This document shows, in pieces, positions 4,785-8,241 of a stretch of 8,241 bases of DNA. Both the position numbers and the translations under genes were made by a program. Numbering within the stretch: the stretch's first letter is position 1; each line of letters starts with the position of its first letter. Under the pieces are notes generated by a model. The model saw nothing but the letters and a program-made list of their open reading frames with translations. It made no database searches and had not been told where the DNA came from. Source of the DNA: Microbacteriaceae bacterium (GTDB lineage: Bacteria; Actinomycetota; Actinomycetes; Actinomycetales; Microbacteriaceae); NCBI GenBank assembly GCA_030725885.1, contig JANRET010000038.1, forward strand, positions 1 to 8,241. The letters are read 5' to 3'.

Positions 4785-5426
4785 GTGAGTCGTTTTATTG
4801 TGATCTGCGATGTCGATTCGACACTCATCAATGAGGAAGCGATTGACCAGTTGGCCGAGGTGGCCGGTTCGGGTGCCGAAGTTGCGGCGCTGACTCAGCG
4901 CGCGATGAAGGGGAAACTCGACTTCGCGGAATCGCTTACCGCGCGGCTCGCCACACTGCGTGGAACACCCGCCAGCGTCTTCAACGACGTGTTGGGGAAG
5001 GTGTCCCTCACCTCAGGGGCGGCATCCCTGGTGGACGCCGTCCACGACGCCGGTGGTTACATCATCGCGGCGTCGGGTGGTTTCCATGAGATTCTCGATC
5101 CGCTCGCGACGCAATTGGGTCTCGATTCCTGGGTCGCCAATCGACTCGAGGTAATGGACGGTCAACTGACCGGCCGAACCTACGGACCGATTGTTGATGC
5201 CGAAGTGAAGGCGAAATTCCTGGTCGCCTTTGCGAAGTCTAAAAGAGTGCCAATGGAAAATACGATCGCAATCGGCGATGGAGCGAACGACCTTCCCATG
5301 ATGCGCGCAGCGGGGGTCTCGGTTGCGTTTTGTGCACAACCCGCCGTTCGTGATGCCGCATCAGTCCGAATCGATGTTCGTGACCTGTCGCTGGCCGCGT
5401 CACTCTTTGGCCGACGAGCGGAATAA
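4785..5426 (+). CDS. serB: Phosphoserine phosphatase
   Basis: A 213-residue HAD-superfamily phosphatase predicted to hydrolyse O-phospho-L-serine to serine, the last step of the phosphorylated serine pathway. Motif I is CDVDST (8-13) with nucleophile Asp9 and acid Asp11. Motif II is Ser97 in AASGGF. Motif III is probably Lys142 in DAEVKAKFL. Motif IV is GDGANDLPM (164-172), whose Asp165 and Asp169 bind magnesium. Residues 15-75 form the helical cap. It lacks the N-terminal ACT domains of longer SerB proteins such as the E. coli 322-residue enzyme, so feedback control through those domains is absent. The GTG start is set by GGGAGG four bases upstream. The gene stands alone between a divergent ABC ATPase and convergent fabG, with only nine bases to the fabG stop. 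A related HAD phosphatase activity cannot be excluded. Confidence 0.92.
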   Translation: MSRFIVICDVDSTLINEEAIDQLAEVAGSGAEVAALTQRAMKGKLDFAESLTARLATLRGTPASVFNDVLGKVSLTSGAASLVDAVHDAGGYIIAASGGFHEILDPLATQLGLDSWVANRLEVMDGQLTGRTYGPIVDAEVKAKFLVAFAKSKRVPMENTIAIGDGANDLPMMRAAGVSVAFCAQPAVRDAASVRIDVRDLSLAASLFGRRAE

Positions 5427-5435
5427 AACGTGAGG

Positions 5436-6146
5436 TTAGTGCCCCATCCCGAGGCCGCCGTCGACCGGGATGACGGCACCAGAGATGTACGCGGCGTCAT
5501 CCGAGGCGAGCCAGGCAACAACCGCGGCGACTTCGCTCGGCTGGGCAAATCGCCCCGCCGGAATGCTCTTCTTATAGGCCGCTTGCTGTTCATCCGACAG
5601 TGACGAGGTCATGTCGGTCTCGATGAATCCAGGGGCGACAACGTTGGCGGTGATTCCGCGTCCACCCAGTTCTCGAGTGAGCGAGCGCGCAAAGCCGACG
5701 AGCGCGCTTTTGGACGCCGCGTAATTCACTTGTCCGGCGCTCCCGAGTAATCCGACAACCGACGAGATGAAAATCACGCGACCAAATCGTTGTTTGATCA
5801 TCGAATTGATTCCCCGTTTGACGAGTCGAAACGAGCCGGTCAAATTGGTATCGATGACTGTCTCGAAATCGTCGTCCGTCATCCGCATGAGCAACGTGTC
5901 CTTGGTGATACCCGCATTCGCCACCAGAACTTCGATGGGGCCGAGTGATTCCTCGACTGCCGTGATGGCAGTGGTGAGTGAGTCGCCGTCCGTCACGTCC
6001 GCGTGCACGGTCAGGCTACCCGCTGGCCCCTCGCCGCTTCGGGCGGTGACCGCCACGCGATGGCCCAGCTCAATGAATTTTTCGGCGATGGCGCGACCGA
6101 TCCCGCGATTTCCGCCGGTCACCAATACGGTTCGAACTGTCGTCAT
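5436..6146 (-). CDS. fabG: 3-oxoacyl-ACP reductase (SDR family)
   Basis: A 236-residue classical short-chain dehydrogenase/reductase, best matched to FabG, which reduces 3-oxoacyl-ACP with NADPH in fatty-acid elongation. The cofactor loop is TGGNRGIG (10-17). NAG is at 77-79, and the catalytic tetrad is Asn101, Ser129, Tyr142 and Lys146 (YAASK 142-146). The C-terminus has NVVAPGFIETDM (168-179) and the SGAVIPVDGGLGM end typical of FabG. The loop-1 sequence VTGGNRGIG and the short second strand, without an obvious Asp39-type acidic residue after the fold, agree with NADP(H) preference and with the MabA/FabG1 group of Actinobacteria. The ATG at 6146 follows TACGCT by seven bases. It diverges from DUF3099, a gene commonly beside an SDR reductase in Actinobacteria, and converges on serB without a visible terminator. 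Another SDR substrate remains possible. Confidence 0.9.
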   Translation of the reverse strand: MTTVRTVLVTGGNRGIGRAIAEKFIELGHRVAVTARSGEGPAGSLTVHADVTDGDSLTTAITAVEESLGPIEVLVANAGITKDTLLMRMTDDDFETVIDTNLTGSFRLVKRGINSMIKQRFGRVIFISSVVGLLGSAGQVNYAASKSALVGFARSLTRELGGRGITANVVAPGFIETDMTSSLSDEQQAAYKKSIPAGRFAQPSEVAAVVAWLASDDAAYISGAVIPVDGGLGMGH

Positions 6147-6153
6147 GACTTCC

Positions 6154-6159
6154 AGCGTA
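6154..6159 (-). promoter_or_regulatory. Candidate -10 element for fabG
   Basis: TACGCT on the minus strand fits TANNNT, seven bases (GGAAGTC) before the ATG. The GGAAG between could act as a ribosome binding site only if transcription started further upstream. As placed, the message would be leaderless. The match to consensus is modest. Confidence 0.33.
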
Positions 6160-6169
6160 GTGGTGGGCG

Positions 6170-6175
6170 TAGACT
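6170..6175 (+). promoter_or_regulatory. Candidate -10 element for the DUF3099-SURF1 operon (leaderless)
   Basis: TAGACT lies exactly six bases (GGTCCC) before the ATG at 6182. ATGACT at 6145-6150 matches TTGACA at four of six positions with a 19-base spacer and might be the -35; it overlaps the fabG start codon. No Shine-Dalgarno is present before the ATG. Confidence 0.5.
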
Positions 6176-6181
6176 GGTCCC

Positions 6182-6460
6182 ATGTCGCGGGACCTTCAAT
6201 CCCTCACTTCGCTTCCGGTCTCGCCGAACGAAGAACGACAATCGCGCCTCGGCCAATACATGTTGGCGATGTTTTTACGTCTCGTGTGCCTGTACGCCTG
6301 TTTCGTCGTACCCGGTTGGTGGATCCTCATCCCAGTAGCAGGTGTCGTGGTACTTCCGCTGGTTGCCGTCGCGCTCGCGAACGTGGTGAACTCGTCGAAA
6401 TCCAAGTCGCTCAGCGCCCGCGAGTCCAACGTTCCGAGTCTGACGAGTTTCACTCCGTGA
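6182..6460 (+). CDS. DUF3099 family small membrane protein
   Basis: A 92-residue protein matching the actinobacterial DUF3099 pattern: an N-terminal SLTSLPVSPNEERQSRL block (7-23), then two membrane helices at about 25-43 and 47-68 joined by the short turn PGWW (44-47), then a Ser- and Lys-rich polar tail. The function is unknown. The hairpin of two helices and a conserved SLTSxPxSxxEER stretch suggest a small membrane partner whose N-terminus contacts something in the cytoplasm, but that is inference. The ATG at 6182 follows TAGACT by six bases. The last codons contain the GTG start of SURF1 (a four-base GTGA overlap), so the two are translationally coupled and possibly work in the same membrane process. 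The tail repeats an SLTS motif at 86-89. Confidence 0.82.
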   Translation: MSRDLQSLTSLPVSPNEERQSRLGQYMLAMFLRLVCLYACFVVPGWWILIPVAGVVVLPLVAVALANVVNSSKSKSLSARESNVPSLTSFTP

Positions 6461-7254
6461 GTGTCTGGCGGCTCGCCGCCACGAAACGGTGGATAGGAAT
6501 TCTGGGATTCACTCTCGCTTTCGCCGTGGCCTGCGTCGGACTCGGTCAGTGGCAATTTGATCGGCGCGCAAGCGCACAGGCGGCCATCGCGCTGCTGGAC
6601 AACAACTATGCGATCCCCACAGCGTCTCTGTCCGAGGTTGTCGAAACCGTCGACGACTATGACGCCTCCGAGAAATGGCGTTCGGTTCGCATCATCGGCG
6701 TGTACAACCCCGAGGTACTGTACGTGCGAACTCGCTCGGGTGCGGGGGGTATTGGGTTCGAACAACTCTCGATGCTAACTCAATCCGACGGCACAGTCTT
6801 CGTCGTCAACCGTGGTTGGGTTCCCGCGAACGGTGATAACTCGGCGCCCGCTGAGACTCCCTCCCCACCCGCCGGTCTCGTGATCGTGACCGCCCATCTC
6901 ATCCCCGGTGAACAACAGATTCTCGGTCGCGATGCTCCCGCTGGACAGATTGCGACGATTCACCTCGCGACGATTGACGAACTCACCGACGGACCCCTCT
7001 TTCGCGGCTGGTACGGACGGGTGGACACCGAGTCTGTGTCCGCCGACACGGGTACTCCGTGGGAGCGCCCCGTCCTCAGTGAAGGCCCCCACCTGTCGTA
7101 CGCCCTCCAGTGGTACGTGTTCGCGGCTATGGGGTTTTTCGGTTACGGATGGGCGCTGCGCAAAGAACACCGTGGTGACGTTGTGCCCACTCCGAGGCTG
7201 CGAAAGCGCCGAAGCGACGAAGACATCGAGGACGAGGCCCTCGACGCCCGCTAG
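6457..7254 (+). CDS. SURF1: SURF1 family cytochrome oxidase assembly protein
   Basis: A 265-residue membrane protein of the SURF1/Shy1 family, which helps heme a insertion and assembly of aa3-type cytochrome c oxidase. Helix 1 (13-31) ends in the family motif GLGQWQFDRR (28-37). The extracytoplasmic domain spans about 38-212 and includes WRSVRIIG (74-81), VVNRGW (116-121) and HLSYALQWY (212-220) leading into helix 2 (214-232). A basic then acidic cytoplasmic tail follows (235-265). The start is the GTG at 6457, inside the DUF3099 stop region (GTGA), which gives the usual short N-terminus. The frame is open for 690 bases further upstream, but that part is antisense to fabG and should not be annotated as protein. 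The stop overlaps that of the convergent ABC-F gene. Its presence implies aerobic respiration with a heme-copper oxidase. Confidence 0.92.
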   Translation: MSVWRLAATKRWIGILGFTLAFAVACVGLGQWQFDRRASAQAAIALLDNNYAIPTASLSEVVETVDDYDASEKWRSVRIIGVYNPEVLYVRTRSGAGGIGFEQLSMLTQSDGTVFVVNRGWVPANGDNSAPAETPSPPAGLVIVTAHLIPGEQQILGRDAPAGQIATIHLATIDELTDGPLFRGWYGRVDTESVSADTGTPWERPVLSEGPHLSYALQWYVFAAMGFFGYGWALRKEHRGDVVPTPRLRKRRSDEDIEDEALDAR

Positions 7255-8241
7255 GCCAGTTCGATGAGTTCCTGGTATTCGGCGCTCCAGTGATCCTCGA
7301 CGCCATCGGGCATGATGAGAACTCGCTCGGGATTGAGCGCTTCGACCGCACCGGGGTCGTGACTGACCAGCACGACCGCACCTTTGTAGTGCGACAGCGC
7401 GCCAAGGATCTCGTCGCGTGACGCTGGGTCGAGGTTGTTAGTCGGTTCGTCGAGAATCAACACGTTGGCACTGGACACGACCAGGGTGGCGAGCGCGAGG
7501 CGCGTTTTTTCACCGCCAGAAAGTACTCCCGCGGGCTTGGTGGCATCGTCCCCGGTGAACAGGAATGAACCGAGAACCTTTCGCGCCTCTGTTTCCCCGA
7601 GGCTGGGTGACGCGGACATCATGTTGGCCAGAACTGTTTGCTTCACGTCGAGGGTCTCGTGTTCCTGCGCGAAATAGCCAACCCGAAGGCCGTGTCCCGC
7701 ATCGATCGCGCCGGTGTCGGGCTCATCGACACCCGCGAGGATTCGCAACAACGTTGTCTTTCCTGCTCCGTTCAGCCCGATCACGACCACCTTGGAACCC
7801 TTGTCAATCGCCAGATCCACCGCCGTGAAAATCTCGAGTGACCCGTAGGACTTCGACAGATTGTGCGCCATAATGGGCGTCCGGCCACACGGTGCCGGGT
7901 CGGGAAACCGGAGTTTTGCTACGCGGTCTTGGACTCGAACATCGTCGAGTCCGGCGAGCATCTTTTCCGCGCGGGCCACCATCTGATGGGCTGCGGCGGC
8001 CTTCGAGGCCTTCGCCCCAAACTTCGCGGCCTGTAATTGCAGCGTGGTGGCCTTTTTCTCGACGTTCGACCGCTCTTTCTTCCGGCGTTCTTCGTCCGCT
8101 TCGCGCTGGCGAAGATAGTTCTTCCAGCTCATGTTGTACACATCGAGTCGCTCGCGGTTTGCATCGAGATAAAACACGCGGTTCACGGTTTCCGTGACGA
8201 GCGCGACGTCGTGGGAAATTACGATTACGCCCCCTTTGTAG
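7251..8241 (-). CDS. ABC-F family ATPase, 5' end beyond window
   Basis: Visible are 329 C-terminal residues; the frame runs unbroken to the right edge, so the GTG at 8186 is internal and not a start. It begins in the first nucleotide-binding domain at YKGGVIVISHD, whose His is the H-loop. A charged, Lys/Glu/Ala-rich linker of about 38-98 (visible numbering) follows, probably two helices of coiled coil, as in the P-site tRNA interaction region of ABC-F proteins. The second domain has Walker A GLNGAGKT (155-162), signature LSGGE (240-244), Walker B VLILDEP (260-266) with NNLD after it, and switch VLVSHD (290-295). ABC-F proteins lack membrane spans and act on the ribosome in translation or antibiotic protection. 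There is no long C-terminal extension like that of Uup. Resistance cannot be inferred. It converges on SURF1 with overlapping stops. Confidence 0.94.
   Translation of the reverse strand, partial: YKGGVIVISHDVALVTETVNRVFYLDANRERLDVYNMSWKNYLRQREADEERRKKERSNVEKKATTLQLQAAKFGAKASKAAAAHQMVARAEKMLAGLDDVRVQDRVAKLRFPDPAPCGRTPIMAHNLSKSYGSLEIFTAVDLAIDKGSKVVVIGLNGAGKTTLLRILAGVDEPDTGAIDAGHGLRVGYFAQEHETLDVKQTVLANMMSASPSLGETEARKVLGSFLFTGDDATKPAGVLSGGEKTRLALATLVVSSANVLILDEPTNNLDPASRDEILGALSHYKGAVVLVSHDPGAVEALNPERVLIMPDGVEDHWSAEYQELIELA

Noticed and set aside
4244..4834. Plus-strand open frame covering part of the ABC ATPase and the start of serB
   Set aside because: It runs antisense through Walker A and out of frame into serB, so it is a composition artefact.
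8184..8186. GTG as the start of the ABC-F gene
   Set aside because: The frame continues upstream to the window edge with YKGGVIVISHD, the H-loop of a first ATPase domain, so the gene is truncated by the window and not started here.
1..8241. Mobile element, defence island, biosynthetic cluster, CRISPR array or tRNA gene
   Set aside because: No transposase, integrase, terminal inverted repeats, regularly spaced repeats, cloverleaf or clustered accessory genes are seen; genes are housekeeping and uniform in composition.

Overview
This window reads as ordinary chromosome of an aerobic actinobacterium, most likely in or near Microbacteriaceae. I base this on protein style, since no search could be run: a DUF3099 protein beside fabG, an actinobacterial-type YbaK deacylase, a zinc-free L31, and an ABC-F protein. 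By eye the G+C content is in the high fifties, moderate for an actinobacterium and like that of small-genome aquatic members. No mobile element, CRISPR array, tRNA, rRNA or defence cluster is visible. I did not find a new multi-gene system.

Layout, left to right. On the minus strand lie the first 36 codons of a TrmH/SpoU-family RNA methyltransferase (cut by the left edge, 1-108), preceded by a four-helix DUF805 membrane protein (111-683). Divergent from these is a two-gene plus-strand unit: a histidine phosphatase (727-1353) and a YbaK/ProX-like aminoacyl-tRNA deacylase (1353-1841), which overlap by one base. Convergent with it is an alpha/beta hydrolase (1875-2768, minus). A stand-alone DEDDh 3'-5' exonuclease (2831-3529, plus) diverges from the hydrolase. 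A clear hairpin then serves as a bidirectional terminator between the exonuclease and rpmE2 (3590-3838, minus). Upstream of rpmE2 is an orphan ABC ATPase (3908-4690, minus), and serB (4785-5426, plus) diverges from that. fabG (5436-6146, minus) converges on serB. Divergent from fabG is a DUF3099-SURF1 operon (6182-7254, plus) whose genes overlap by four bases. Its stop codon shares a CTAG with the stop of an ABC-F ATPase (7251 to the right edge, minus) that is cut by the window.

The genes serve mostly housekeeping roles: translation (L31, deacylase, ABC-F, rRNA/tRNA methylation), serine and fatty-acid synthesis (serB, fabG), cytochrome oxidase assembly (SURF1) and DNA metabolism (exonuclease).

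The most noteworthy signal is in the spacers. Genes alternate strands and the divergent gaps are only 35-94 bases. In at least four cases a sigma70-type -10 hexamer lies exactly six bases before the start codon, which points to leaderless mRNAs. rpmE2 and serB instead have proper Shine-Dalgarno sequences. The SURF1 start also needs care: its frame stays open for 690 bases upstream, antisense to fabG, and the real start is the GTG at 6457. The only gene-free stretches are these short gaps; none exceeds 100 bases.
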